A DNA stretch of 64,000 bases, taken from NCBI RefSeq assembly GCF_005116445.1, contig NZ_SWBQ01000004.1, forward strand, positions 1 to 64,000, given 5' to 3'. Source of the DNA: Pedobacter frigoris (GTDB lineage Bacteria; Bacteroidota; Bacteroidia; Sphingobacteriales; Sphingobacteriaceae). Positions 17,865 to 27,181 of this stretch are shown piece after piece. The position numbers and the translations under genes are program-made. The first letter of the stretch is position 1; each line of letters begins with the position of its first letter. Under the pieces are notes generated by a model, which was given only the letters and a program-made list of their open reading frames with translations, searched no databases and had not been told where the DNA came from.

Positions 17865-18761
17865 TTAGCGATTGATCTCGATCCGTAGCTCTTCTTGCAT
17901 ACGTCGCGTAGTACCATTAACTACATACTCATACGATAATAAAAAAACATTGAATTTCCGACCAAAAGATTCCTCTACCCTGAAGACATTGGGATATCTT
18001 GTATCACCGTCCAATTGCTTCAACACGATATCCTTGTATGGCTTAATAGTGATTTTGTTATCAGCCCCCACTTCCAGTACAATGGAGTTCTTATTGATAT
18101 GAGTCACATTACTTTCAAATGACTCCGTCCCGGCGATTACCCGGACACTATTACCCGTGAGGGGGAACAATTTCTTATTACCCGCTGTTACCATATCGTT
18201 TGCCAATCCAGTCATAGAGTAAAAGGTGTTTTCTGCCTGAGATGCATAATCGTTCTTGATGAGTACCTGATAGAGGAGCGTATTTTTCTTCGAATTTATT
18301 TCAATCCCAGAGACATCTGTAGCTTTTAATTCGATAAAATAAGTCGAATCCGGCGACAAACCATCCGGGCGTATCTTAACCATCGTACGTCCAGTACGTT
18401 CTCCAGCCTTGATCAGGATTTTATAATCCAGGATTTCATATTTATCCTTAGACAAGAGCTTTGCATACAAGTTCTTATCGGCATCAAAAAGCGACCTATT
18501 GTAAAAATCTAGCTGAGCGTCATCTTCTTCCAATTGGATAACCATGTCCTTTGTCGGCGAATGTGTCCCCCCAGCAGAAGCAGCAATATATCCTGTTACC
18601 TCCTTGCCTGTCAGGGGAACGATTTCCTGAAAAGTATTGTAATAGCTGCTACTGATCAAAGCAACCTCATTTTTGTACATTTCCTTTTCAAATATTTCGT
18701 TGTCTTTGCAGGACGAGAGCGCCGTAGCGAGTGCCAGCATCGTTATATACCTTCGTTTCAT
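17865..18761 (-). CDS. Surface lipoprotein of BT_3044/DUF4361 type
   Basis: A 298-residue lipoprotein (signal MKRRYITMLALATALSSC with the lipobox Cys). The pattern IVPLTGKEVTGYIAASAGG, the central GERTGRTMVKI and the C-terminal beta-rich half suggest the DUF1735/DUF4361 proteins found beside SusD. These bind or help bind the substrate at the cell surface. It is the last gene of the five-gene operon starting at 27009. Confidence 0.7.
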   Translation of the reverse strand: MKRRYITMLALATALSSCKDNEIFEKEMYKNEVALISSSYYNTFQEIVPLTGKEVTGYIAASAGGTHSPTKDMVIQLEEDDAQLDFYNRSLFDADKNLYAKLLSKDKYEILDYKILIKAGERTGRTMVKIRPDGLSPDSTYFIELKATDVSGIEINSKKNTLLYQVLIKNDYASQAENTFYSMTGLANDMVTAGNKKLFPLTGNSVRVIAGTESFESNVTHINKNSIVLEVGADNKITIKPYKDIVLKQLDGDTRYPNVFRVEESFGRKFNVFLLSYEYVVNGTTRRMQEELRIEINR

Positions 18762-18784
18762 GTTTTCTATTTTTATCGTTTAAC

Positions 18785-20806
18785 CTAATAGCCCGGATTC
18801 TGATCCAGAGAAGGTAATCTTCTCATTTCGGCGCGTGGTATGGGTACAAAAGCTAACTTTTTGTGGACTACCCGCGTCATAAATGATGATGTCCCTGGGA
18901 TAACGCGTTGGTAATACGTTTCCTTAGTAGCGCCATCCGGATTCATACCGCGTATAGGCTCGCGTTCCGTTTCTTCATAGATTCCCCAACGGCGCACGTC
19001 ATAAAAACGTCTATTTTCCCACAACAGCTCTACCATACGTTCACGTTCAATCTGTTTTTGAACTTCTGTGGTGCTATTGAGTTGGCTTGCCTTTAATCCT
19101 GGTAAGCCTGCACGATAGCGCACCAGATTAAAAGCACCTTTTATCTCTTCCGGATTTCGGGACACGGTATATTGCTGATCTCCCAGTTGTACAGTATGAC
19201 TTCCAGTCAAATTATTAAGTGCTTCAGCATACGACAAGAGTATCTCTGCATAACGGATGATGGAATAAGATTTTTTCATGTGGCGGGCACCTGTACCCAG
19301 AAAAGCATCCATTGGGTGATTATATTTTTTGATGACGTAACCTGTGATCGGATAGTTAGGCGAAGCCGCAGTCACCCCTCCACGACCATCAGGCCCCTGG
19401 TAGTAGTACTTGGCTGTATAATTATTGACCGAGGTACTAGACTGTGCCTGCCATACCGCTTCGTTGAACCCAATGGAGGCGTAGAAGCGCATCTCGCGGT
19501 TAGCATACATTTTATATACGCCGGAATTGAGCGGGTATCCCGAAAAATTCCGAGGTTGAGTAGTATAGCCCGTTTCCGAATAATATCCGTTGGCAGCAGC
19601 TTCTTCTTTACTACGACCATCGTCCATCAGATAAGCATCAACCACTTTCTGCGTTACGCAGAAACGACCCCATCCACCCAGGGACGGTGGCATAGATCCT
19701 TGACTAATGGTTGTTTTCAGATACTCTGTATATCTGCCCCAGATGATCTCTTTATTAATTTCCGCAACAGCTTCGCCGTTAAAGATATCCGAATAGGATC
19801 TTAATGGGTCAATCCCTCCTGCTCCATCAGGATAATTACCGTAAAAATTAGGATCTGAGGTAACTCCCTGAGGAAGCGCAGGAGTTTTATCATCCCTCAA
19901 TACGGTATGTAACCTATACACCCCAAGATCCATCACACGCTTTGCCGCGGCAGCCGCCACGGCCCATCTTGCTTCGTTATACTGCTGCGACACGTAATGT
20001 ACATTGTCAGTCTTACGTTTCCAGTTACCAAAATAAGAACTGGCTACCGGCCCGCCATTAAACATCGGACTTGCATGGATCAGCCGCAGGCGTGCTATTA
20101 AAGCAAATGCAGCTCCTTTAGCAGGGCGGCCAAAATCCAGGATAGGCACTTCTCTAGGGAGTAACTGTGCTGCTTTTTCAAACTCTGCGCAGGTGTAATC
20201 CATCGTCTCGTCGTAGGTAGCTCTCGGCCGATCGTAATATTCGATGGTTTCGTTGGTATTCACAACCTCATCGCCCAGTAGTATTGCAGGGCCGTAATCT
20301 ACCAATATATTGTAGTAAGCGTAAGCACGGATAAAGCGCGTGTATCCTTCAATCCTAAGGCGATCAAAATTGGTCATCCCCTTGGGACGATCAAGGTTTT
20401 GCAGGATACCGTTGCATTTACGAATGATCTTGTAGTAGTTTCCCCATTGATTTAAGTTAGGGTTGCTGTCTCCGAAGAAATCCGAAGAGATACGTCCCGT
20501 GGCAAAGTCCATCCCATAATACACATTACTTGACCCACCTCCGGTAAGCCCGTTCAAGCCTTCATCGGTAGCCATAGGGCCCGGAGTATAACCCAGCCGG
20601 ATGGTATTTGATTCATCCGGAAACATGGCTGCTGCACCCCACATATAGGCCTCCATATTCCGAGGGTTGGCAAAAGCTGAATCGATGTTAAATTCATCGT
20701 CAAAATATTCGTCGATATTCAGATATTTCTTACAGGATGATGCCATTACAATCAACTGGATCATGAAGGCGACTAGGACTATTCTTTTTATGATTGATGT
20801 TTTCAT
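18785..20806 (-). CDS. SusD/RagB-family nutrient-binding lipoprotein
   Basis: A 673-residue surface lipoprotein with signal and lipobox (MASSCKKYLNID). The SusD core is seen in FIRAYAYYNILVDYGPAILL, in ARWAVAAAAAKRVMDLG and in RERMVELLWENRRFYDVRRWG near the end. SusD proteins cap the SusC pore and bind the substrate. A stable hairpin lies between this gene and susC upstream. Length is on the long side for the family. Confidence 0.92.
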   Translation of the reverse strand: MKTSIIKRIVLVAFMIQLIVMASSCKKYLNIDEYFDDEFNIDSAFANPRNMEAYMWGAAAMFPDESNTIRLGYTPGPMATDEGLNGLTGGGSSNVYYGMDFATGRISSDFFGDSNPNLNQWGNYYKIIRKCNGILQNLDRPKGMTNFDRLRIEGYTRFIRAYAYYNILVDYGPAILLGDEVVNTNETIEYYDRPRATYDETMDYTCAEFEKAAQLLPREVPILDFGRPAKGAAFALIARLRLIHASPMFNGGPVASSYFGNWKRKTDNVHYVSQQYNEARWAVAAAAAKRVMDLGVYRLHTVLRDDKTPALPQGVTSDPNFYGNYPDGAGGIDPLRSYSDIFNGEAVAEINKEIIWGRYTEYLKTTISQGSMPPSLGGWGRFCVTQKVVDAYLMDDGRSKEEAAANGYYSETGYTTQPRNFSGYPLNSGVYKMYANREMRFYASIGFNEAVWQAQSSTSVNNYTAKYYYQGPDGRGGVTAASPNYPITGYVIKKYNHPMDAFLGTGARHMKKSYSIIRYAEILLSYAEALNNLTGSHTVQLGDQQYTVSRNPEEIKGAFNLVRYRAGLPGLKASQLNSTTEVQKQIERERMVELLWENRRFYDVRRWGIYEETEREPIRGMNPDGATKETYYQRVIPGTSSFMTRVVHKKLAFVPIPRAEMRRLPSLDQNPGY

Positions 20807-20842
20807 CAGTATAAAATTTGTTTTTTTAATTGTTAATGAGCT

Positions 20843-20885
20843 ATCATGAGTTTATTCATTTGCTTTGTGAGTGTAAACTCATGAT
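20843..20885 (-). other. Long hairpin between susC and susD
   Basis: A perfect 12-bp inverted repeat (20843-20854 with 20874-20885) with a 19-base loop lies in the 106-base gap between susC and susD. No T-run follows in the direction of transcription, so it is probably an mRNA stability or processing element rather than a terminator. Confidence 0.5.
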
Positions 20886-20912
20886 GGTTCATATCATTAA
20901 TTTGTATCTGCA

Positions 20913-23900
20913 TTAAAAATTGACGTACAATTGAAATGAATATGTGGACGGTATTGGGTATTTGCGCCCATTCCAGGCGGCTTGTTCCGGGTCAAAAATT
21001 TTAACCTTATCCCATACATATAGATTGTTACCTACAAGTTGCAGATCCAGAGAGGAAACACCGATACGTTTCAGAAATACAGGGTTAATACTATAATTCA
21101 GTGTGATTTCCTCGAGACGTATGTAACGCGCATCTCCTTGCCAGAAAGTTGACAGCTGACTATTGTTGCTATTATTACCGTATTGCAAGCGGGGAAAGCG
21201 GGCATTGGGGTTTTCGGCCAATGCAGGATCTATACCGTTGGCTATAGCATAATCCATAGGGATCCATCGGTTTTTCGGATCCGATGCCAGGGAAAGTACA
21301 TTACCTAATTCGCCTTCAAAGAATGGCATAAAGCCCATTCCGTTAGCCTTTGTTACCTCATTTACCGTTGTTGGTTGCCCCACATAGAAGAAGGATGTTT
21401 TCCCCGTTCCTTTGAATAATACGCCTAATGTTAATTTTTTGTAGCGGAACTCCCCACCCAGACCGAACATTGTCAAGGGATAGTTGCTATGTGTAAGCGG
21501 TACCATATCCAGTTTATCGATCATACCGTCTCCGTTTACATCCTTATATTTGATATCTCCAGGCAACACCTCTCCAAAAGTCTGCTGAGGGCTATATTTG
21601 ATGTCATCTTCGTCTTTAAACAATCCCATAGCCTGATAACCCCGTATAGAATTATATGGGAAGCCATTATACTCCAGATAAGAATACTCCAGATAAGCTT
21701 GCTCCCAGTTCTGTACAACATTTTTAGAGTAGGTAAAATTACCTCTCAAGGTGAAACCTAAGTCTTTGGACAGATTGGTGGTATAACTTATACTTCCATC
21801 AATTCCGGAACTCTTCATGCGGCCCACATTGGCGAAGGGATTAGATATAACGCCCACATATTCCGGAACCTGTACCCGCTGTTGAAAAATACCGTTACGT
21901 TGATCTTTGAAAATGTCTACGACAAAATCTACCTTATTGTTAAAAAGCTTGCCTTCAATCCCTAAATTGGATTTAACAGCTTTTTCCCAGGCCAGGTTAT
22001 CTGCCCCAATCCGTGTTTCACTAATCGTCTCGATACCGGGTACACCCCATACAGTACCATTACCCTGGTTTACCTTGGTTAGGTAAGGGAAGCGAATACT
22101 CGAAATCCTATCATTACCCACTGTACCATAGGAAGCTCTGATTTTAAAATAATTAAGCCAGGGCGCTGCTTCTTTTACAAATTTATACCCTGTAGGTACC
22201 CAGCCCAGAGCTATCGATGGGAAAAAACCATATTGTCTGCCGGGTTGAAAATTTTCTGAACCGGTATAACCAAAATTGACATCTAACAGGTAAGTATCCC
22301 GAAAACCATAGGTCAGCCTGCTTGATACCCCTTGATAGCGTAATGGGATAGCATTCATGTTACTGGTTGCATCCTCGGTATCTTTAGCATCACTGATGTA
22401 ATAATAAACCAATGCGGATGTCCGGTGATCGGTACCGTATATCTTATCATAATTGATGACAGACTCAAAGTGGTATTTACGGTACTGTCGAGTAGCTTTG
22501 GTGTAACTTGCTTTTTGCTCTTGTACCGTCTGCTGCATAATAAGCGAGCCATCATAGGCCCGGCCTAAGGCATTATAAAGCGACGGTTGTACACGCCTGC
22601 GCTCGTTGAAATAACTATGTATATCGTAAGCTCCCTGAATGCGGAATTTAAGTCCATCCAATACCTGGGAAAGATCCTGATTGAGGGCCAATGTTGTTTT
22701 GCCTTTATATACCTCATCTGCCGCTTTACCCGTGCGGTTGATCATGACATAGGGCGATGACCGATCTCCATCTCCAAGACCTGGAAGCATACCATTGGAA
22801 TATCGGGTAGGTATGGTCAGCGGAGTAAGTCTTGACTGCGCACCCCATATGTAGTCGGTATTTGCTAATCCCGGCTGATTCAGCTTAGATAAAAATCCAT
22901 CCGATCCCAGGAAAACTTTGGTAGTTTTGGTCAGATTGACGTCCAGGTTGATCCTATAATTGTAAGTATTAAAACCCACGTTAGAGCTGTATACACTATT
23001 CTTGTCTACTTTATAAGCTGCACTTTCATTTTTGCCGCCAAGGCTCAGGAAATAACGTGCTACTTCAGATCCTCCACGACCACTCATATAATAGCTCTGG
23101 CGCCAGGAATTTTTATTGAGGATTTCGTCTTGCCAATCTACATCGGGATACATATCCAGATCCAGACCATCACGGATGATGCCCATCTCCGTCTGGTTGT
23201 ACAAAGGGCTCTGGCCACGGACAACACTTGCCTCGTTTGCCAATAATGCGTAATCATGCGCACGTAAATATTCCGGCAAACGGTTGAGATGAGATAGGGT
23301 TGTATTGGCGCGCGCAGTAATTTGAATGCGATCCACCAGACCACGCTTGGTGGTAACCAACACTACACCATTAGCTCCCCTAACTCCATATACTGCGGTG
23401 GCTGATGCATCCTTGAGGATCGAGAAACTTTCAACATCCGCTGCGTCAATGGTATTAAGGTCGCCTTCTAAACCATCGATGAGCACTAAGGCACTGCTGT
23501 TAGCGCCAAATGTGCCGATACCACGTATCCAGAACTCAGAAATATTCTTGCCTGGTTCACCACTACCTAGTCTGGATATAACACCAGCGGCCCTTCCCCC
23601 AAGTAGGTTTGCAATCGATGGTGCCGGAGATTGAAGTTCCTTCACATCTACGGTGGTGATGGCTCCTACTGAACTTATTTTCCGTTGTACATTTCCCAGA
23701 CCTACGATCATAACTTCATCCATGCTATTCGCATTTTCGAGGAGCTGGATCGTTAAACTGTTGTTTGATTTAATAGCCAGGTGTTCAACAGGGTTAAAAC
23801 CTATATAACTAAAAACCACTTTATCGCCATAAACACCTTTAATATTAAATTTTCCGTCGCCATTTGTTGATGTACCGATAGAGGGTTTGTCTTTAACGTA

Positions 23901-24038
23901 TACAGATACGGCTGGAATCGGCTTATTTTCCTTATCCACTACGGTACCCGAAATGGTTAAGTCTTTCACTTGTTGTGCAAACGTCGGCTTGAGCAATAAG
24001 CACAATGACAGCATACACATAATCTGAACGAACTTCAT
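20913..24038 (-). CDS. SusC/RagA-family TonB-dependent transporter
   Basis: A 1041-residue outer-membrane transporter. A signal peptide ending TFAQ is followed by a carboxypeptidase-like regulatory domain (about 25-105), a plug with LVLIDGLEGDLN and DASATAVYGVRGANGVVLVT, and a 22-strand barrel ending in an aromatic NF. It takes up a bound oligomer with energy from TonB. It lacks the N-terminal STN domain of anti-sigma-regulated members. It lies in an operon with SusD, an NHL lipoprotein and a phosphoesterase. Confidence 0.95.
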   Translation of the reverse strand: MKFVQIMCMLSLCLLLKPTFAQQVKDLTISGTVVDKENKPIPAVSVYVKDKPSIGTSTNGDGKFNIKGVYGDKVVFSYIGFNPVEHLAIKSNNSLTIQLLENANSMDEVMIVGLGNVQRKISSVGAITTVDVKELQSPAPSIANLLGGRAAGVISRLGSGEPGKNISEFWIRGIGTFGANSSALVLIDGLEGDLNTIDAADVESFSILKDASATAVYGVRGANGVVLVTTKRGLVDRIQITARANTTLSHLNRLPEYLRAHDYALLANEASVVRGQSPLYNQTEMGIIRDGLDLDMYPDVDWQDEILNKNSWRQSYYMSGRGGSEVARYFLSLGGKNESAAYKVDKNSVYSSNVGFNTYNYRINLDVNLTKTTKVFLGSDGFLSKLNQPGLANTDYIWGAQSRLTPLTIPTRYSNGMLPGLGDGDRSSPYVMINRTGKAADEVYKGKTTLALNQDLSQVLDGLKFRIQGAYDIHSYFNERRRVQPSLYNALGRAYDGSLIMQQTVQEQKASYTKATRQYRKYHFESVINYDKIYGTDHRTSALVYYYISDAKDTEDATSNMNAIPLRYQGVSSRLTYGFRDTYLLDVNFGYTGSENFQPGRQYGFFPSIALGWVPTGYKFVKEAAPWLNYFKIRASYGTVGNDRISSIRFPYLTKVNQGNGTVWGVPGIETISETRIGADNLAWEKAVKSNLGIEGKLFNNKVDFVVDIFKDQRNGIFQQRVQVPEYVGVISNPFANVGRMKSSGIDGSISYTTNLSKDLGFTLRGNFTYSKNVVQNWEQAYLEYSYLEYNGFPYNSIRGYQAMGLFKDEDDIKYSPQQTFGEVLPGDIKYKDVNGDGMIDKLDMVPLTHSNYPLTMFGLGGEFRYKKLTLGVLFKGTGKTSFFYVGQPTTVNEVTKANGMGFMPFFEGELGNVLSLASDPKNRWIPMDYAIANGIDPALAENPNARFPRLQYGNNSNNSQLSTFWQGDARYIRLEEITLNYSINPVFLKRIGVSSLDLQLVGNNLYVWDKVKIFDPEQAAWNGRKYPIPSTYSFQLYVNF

Positions 24039-24052
24039 TTTAAATAGATTTA

Positions 24053-25402
24053 TTACTCAATAACTAATTTGCGTATTCGTGCATTACTCCAGTCGGCGAT
24101 GTAGATATCACCTTGCTCATTCACAGCCACTCCCCAAGGTTGGTTAAACAGCGACTCTACCGGCCCGCCATCTTTATAACCGGGAGTGCCGGGTTGGCCT
24201 GCTACCGTCGTTACTATATTATCAGCCGATACCATACGAATACAATGGTTATCATAGTCAGCAACAAACATGTTTCCTTTATTGTCAAACTTAATATCTT
24301 TCGGGAAGTTAAATAGCGCATCAGCCAGTGGCCCATCACGAAAACCACTACCACCAGGTGCATTGAGTCGTTTAAAACCACCCGTTCCATTAGGATCACG
24401 AAGATCCAGGACCGAAATACCTTGTCTGAATCCGGTCGGTGTAGCATTAGAATGGAGGGTGATATACAGGAGCCAGGGCTTTGCTGGATTAATTGCCTGA
24501 CCATATTGCGAGCCATAAGGTCCCTGGTGAACAATTTTTGCCTCTAATGTCTCAGGATTTATTTTAGCAATCTTTCCATCACGATACCTAGTATAGAGAT
24601 GCCCGTCATAAGGGCAATAAGTCACAAAATTTTTGTACAAATCGGCAGCAACTATCGAGTTCAAATCTGCTGTGGAGTATTTAACATTACGTTGACGGGG
24701 ATACCAGGCTTCACGCGGATCGAACGTGAAAATTACTTCCTTGGTAGATTCGTGAGCAGCCGTCAGCATGCCAGAGACTCGATCCACGGTTAGGCCGTTG
24801 GCAAATAAGATACGACCGGTCAAGATTGATTCGATCAGTGGGGTCACTATGTTTTGGCGCTCATTTATTCTGGCTACTCCAAACGTAGCGGGATTACCAC
24901 CATCCCGCCAAGACATAAATATATTGCCTTCGGCATCCAGTTCCAGGTATTTACCATACACTTCCGCCTCGGAGAGCGTTCCCGGCTTAAAGTTTTTTTG
25001 CCCGTTGCCGGTAACTGTGCTTACCTGCGCTTGAATATGGTATTCAAACTTATCTTTATAGACAACAGAATCTGCACCTATAACGACAGAAATTTGTGGC
25101 ATATCACCCGGCAGGCGGGGTACGATGGCGTAAATCCGATCTCCACTGGTTGAGATAACTGTCGCTTTTGCATTATTGAAATAAACCTTGACTTTACCTG
25201 GATCAGTTCCAAAATTTTCCCCGTCCAAAAGTATCTTATCTCTGGCTCCTCCCTCATTGGGATAAAAAGATTTAAGCACTATCGGTTTTGAAGCGTCATG
25301 GTTTTTATTTGGGCCTTCTTTTTCGCTCTTACAAGAGAAAAAGCAAAATGAACTGATGCATACCCACAAGAAGGTAACAACACACTTTCGGTGATTTTTC
25401 AT
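24053..25402 (-). CDS. IPT/TIG and NHL-repeat lipoprotein
   Basis: A 449-residue lipoprotein (signal ending FCFFSCKSEK). Residues about 40-125 form an IPT/TIG immunoglobulin-like domain (SFYPNEGGARDKILLDGENFG), followed by an NHL-repeat propeller, clearest at the C-terminus: FPKDIKFDNKGNMFVADYDN, then QPWGVAVNEQGDIYIADWSN. Such proteins occur beside SusC/SusD and probably bind ligand at the surface. No catalytic residues are recognised. Confidence 0.85.
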   Translation of the reverse strand: MKNHRKCVVTFLWVCISSFCFFSCKSEKEGPNKNHDASKPIVLKSFYPNEGGARDKILLDGENFGTDPGKVKVYFNNAKATVISTSGDRIYAIVPRLPGDMPQISVVIGADSVVYKDKFEYHIQAQVSTVTGNGQKNFKPGTLSEAEVYGKYLELDAEGNIFMSWRDGGNPATFGVARINERQNIVTPLIESILTGRILFANGLTVDRVSGMLTAAHESTKEVIFTFDPREAWYPRQRNVKYSTADLNSIVAADLYKNFVTYCPYDGHLYTRYRDGKIAKINPETLEAKIVHQGPYGSQYGQAINPAKPWLLYITLHSNATPTGFRQGISVLDLRDPNGTGGFKRLNAPGGSGFRDGPLADALFNFPKDIKFDNKGNMFVADYDNHCIRMVSADNIVTTVAGQPGTPGYKDGGPVESLFNQPWGVAVNEQGDIYIADWSNARIRKLVIE

Positions 25403-25428
25403 TTAAAAGAAATTTAATTTGGGGTTTA

Positions 25429-27009
25429 CTATTTTACCGGTTCCTCTACTTTAAAGGATTGTTCCTCTGTAAATACATTGCCAAACATATCGGTTGCTCT
25501 GACTTCAATTTTATGAGGCCCTGCCGGCAGGGTGCGTGCCGGGATACTTCCGCTCCATAAGTGGGTACTTTCTACGGCATTAGATGGCCTGCGACCACGC
25601 AATAATTGCTCTGTAAGATCCCATTTTTGTAATTTCGACAGAAACGAGGGGTCTGTATCTTTAACATAGACCATTGGCAACCACTTACCCTTGTTGATAC
25701 GGTACTCAACTTTATTGCCCTCCGCTCCCATAAAAAAGTTAGCAAAGATTTCTGCGCTCGTGTTTCTGCCTCTTGCAACTACTTTCGGACTAAATATCTG
25801 GATCTGATATCCTTTCGGTTTTCCTGCAACCTTGTAGTCAATTTTGTACTGATTGTTATCGATTGTCAGAAACGCATAGCCTTTGGGAGTGCCGTCTCTC
25901 ATGGTTGAAGCAGGTACACCTTGTTCGTTAAATTCACCAGAATACCAATCGCCCGATGTTGTTCCGGCATTGTACTCATGATGCGGCTTTTCCTGATGCC
26001 AGCCCTCTTCTTTACCATAAAAATTGTGTCGTTGTAAATGCGTGTGTGCAGATATGGATAAGGTGTTCGGATAATCTTTCAAGATATCAAACAAACGTTG
26101 CCGGTCTTCTTTTCTAAATGGATCGCCACTCTCTATCATTAATGGAATGTGAAATGCCAGTACAATCAATTTATCCTTACCAATAAACTTCAGCTCATTT
26201 TCGACAAAATCAAGTTGATCCTTTCTAAATCCACCCCAATAACTCTTTCCGTCACGCGGGTCAGGGTAAATGATATCATCCAGTACAATGAAATGGGCAT
26301 TCCCATAATTAAAAGAGTAATTAGCAGGACCAAAATTCTTTTCATAGGTCTCATCGGCTAAAGAATCTGTTGTCGCATCGTAGTTCATGTCGTGGTTGCC
26401 TATTAAATTGTACCATGGAATTCCCACATTGCTCACAGCCTTAATATAAGGGTTATGAAGTCCCAGGTTGTCACCTACCAGGTCGCCCAGGCTCAAACCA
26501 AATCCAACATTTTTAATCCCTTTCACTTCATCGACAATCCCCTTCGTGAAATAATTTACTTCCTCTAAGGTATACGCCTGCGGGTCGCCAAAAATCAGTG
26601 CGGTAAAAGTGCTTGGCTCATCATAGGGAGTCAAGGGAAAATCAACTGATTTGGGCAATTTCCCCGTCGGCTCCGATCCTTTATATTTAAAATGCACGGG
26701 CGAACCAAGGGGTTTATGTATATAATAGTAAGTCGGCTGATTCAGTTCATTTACAGGCACACGATAACCGCTTGGCTTAATAACAAACAATATATTATCG
26801 TTCCCTACAGGCAACTGATAATATCCTTTGTTGTCTGTCTGTACAACATCCACTCCATTGCTAACTGATACTCCGGCCAGGCCCTTTTCTTTAGACTCTT
26901 TTTTACTGTTTCCGTTTGCATCTTCGTAAACATATCCTTTGGCGGTAGTTTGAGCCGAGACCTGGGAACCTATAAAAAGGCCGATTAAAACTAGTAAAAT
27001 TGTTTTCAT
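25429..27009 (-). CDS. Secreted calcineurin-like phosphoesterase with N- and C-domains
   Basis: A 526-residue exported enzyme (signal ending VSAQ). It has an N-terminal SdrD/carboxypeptidase-like beta domain (about 20-100), a calcineurin-type metallophosphoesterase core with GDPQAY, LSLGDLVGDN, IGNHDMN, LAFHIPL and SAHTHLQRH, and a C-terminal beta domain typical of Bacteroidota members. It likely hydrolyses a phosphomonoester or phosphodiester outside the cytoplasm. It is the first gene of the SusC/SusD operon, and so points to a phosphorylated substrate. Confidence 0.9.
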   Translation of the reverse strand: MKTILLVLIGLFIGSQVSAQTTAKGYVYEDANGNSKKESKEKGLAGVSVSNGVDVVQTDNKGYYQLPVGNDNILFVIKPSGYRVPVNELNQPTYYYIHKPLGSPVHFKYKGSEPTGKLPKSVDFPLTPYDEPSTFTALIFGDPQAYTLEEVNYFTKGIVDEVKGIKNVGFGLSLGDLVGDNLGLHNPYIKAVSNVGIPWYNLIGNHDMNYDATTDSLADETYEKNFGPANYSFNYGNAHFIVLDDIIYPDPRDGKSYWGGFRKDQLDFVENELKFIGKDKLIVLAFHIPLMIESGDPFRKEDRQRLFDILKDYPNTLSISAHTHLQRHNFYGKEEGWHQEKPHHEYNAGTTSGDWYSGEFNEQGVPASTMRDGTPKGYAFLTIDNNQYKIDYKVAGKPKGYQIQIFSPKVVARGRNTSAEIFANFFMGAEGNKVEYRINKGKWLPMVYVKDTDPSFLSKLQKWDLTEQLLRGRRPSNAVESTHLWSGSIPARTLPAGPHKIEVRATDMFGNVFTEEQSFKVEEPVK

Positions 27010-27028
27010 ATCTTATTTTTTCAATGCC

Positions 27029-27036
27029 CAAAATTA
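27029..27036 (-). promoter_or_regulatory. -7 box TAATTTTG of the phosphoesterase-SusCD operon
   Basis: On the minus strand TAATTTTG ends 19 bases before the ATG at 27009. Two small palindromes lie upstream of it, at 27042-27054 (ATGCTA-T-TAGCAT) and 27105-27119 (GTCACC-TTT-GGTGAC), and could be operators shared with the divergent gene. No regulator gene is adjacent. Confidence 0.45.
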
Positions 27037-27170
27037 ATTCTATGCTATTAGCATAATATTAACAAACAGTTACTAAAGTGCGTTTTTCAGAAAAATGGTC
27101 GTTCGTCACCTTTGGTGACTTATGCTGGCATTACCCTTCCTTTAGAACATGATAATTAACACAAAACCCT

Positions 27171-27178
27171 TAAATTTG
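27171..27178 (+). promoter_or_regulatory. -7 box TAAATTTG of the phosphodiesterase gene
   Basis: TAAATTTG ends three bases before the ATG at 27182, giving an almost leaderless mRNA and favouring that ATG over one at 27149, which lies upstream of the box. Confidence 0.5.
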
Positions 27179-27181
27179 GAG

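Noticed and set aside
19172..19804. A 210-codon plus-strand frame inside susD
   Set aside because: It is the antisense shadow of a well-supported SusD gene and has no recognisable domain.
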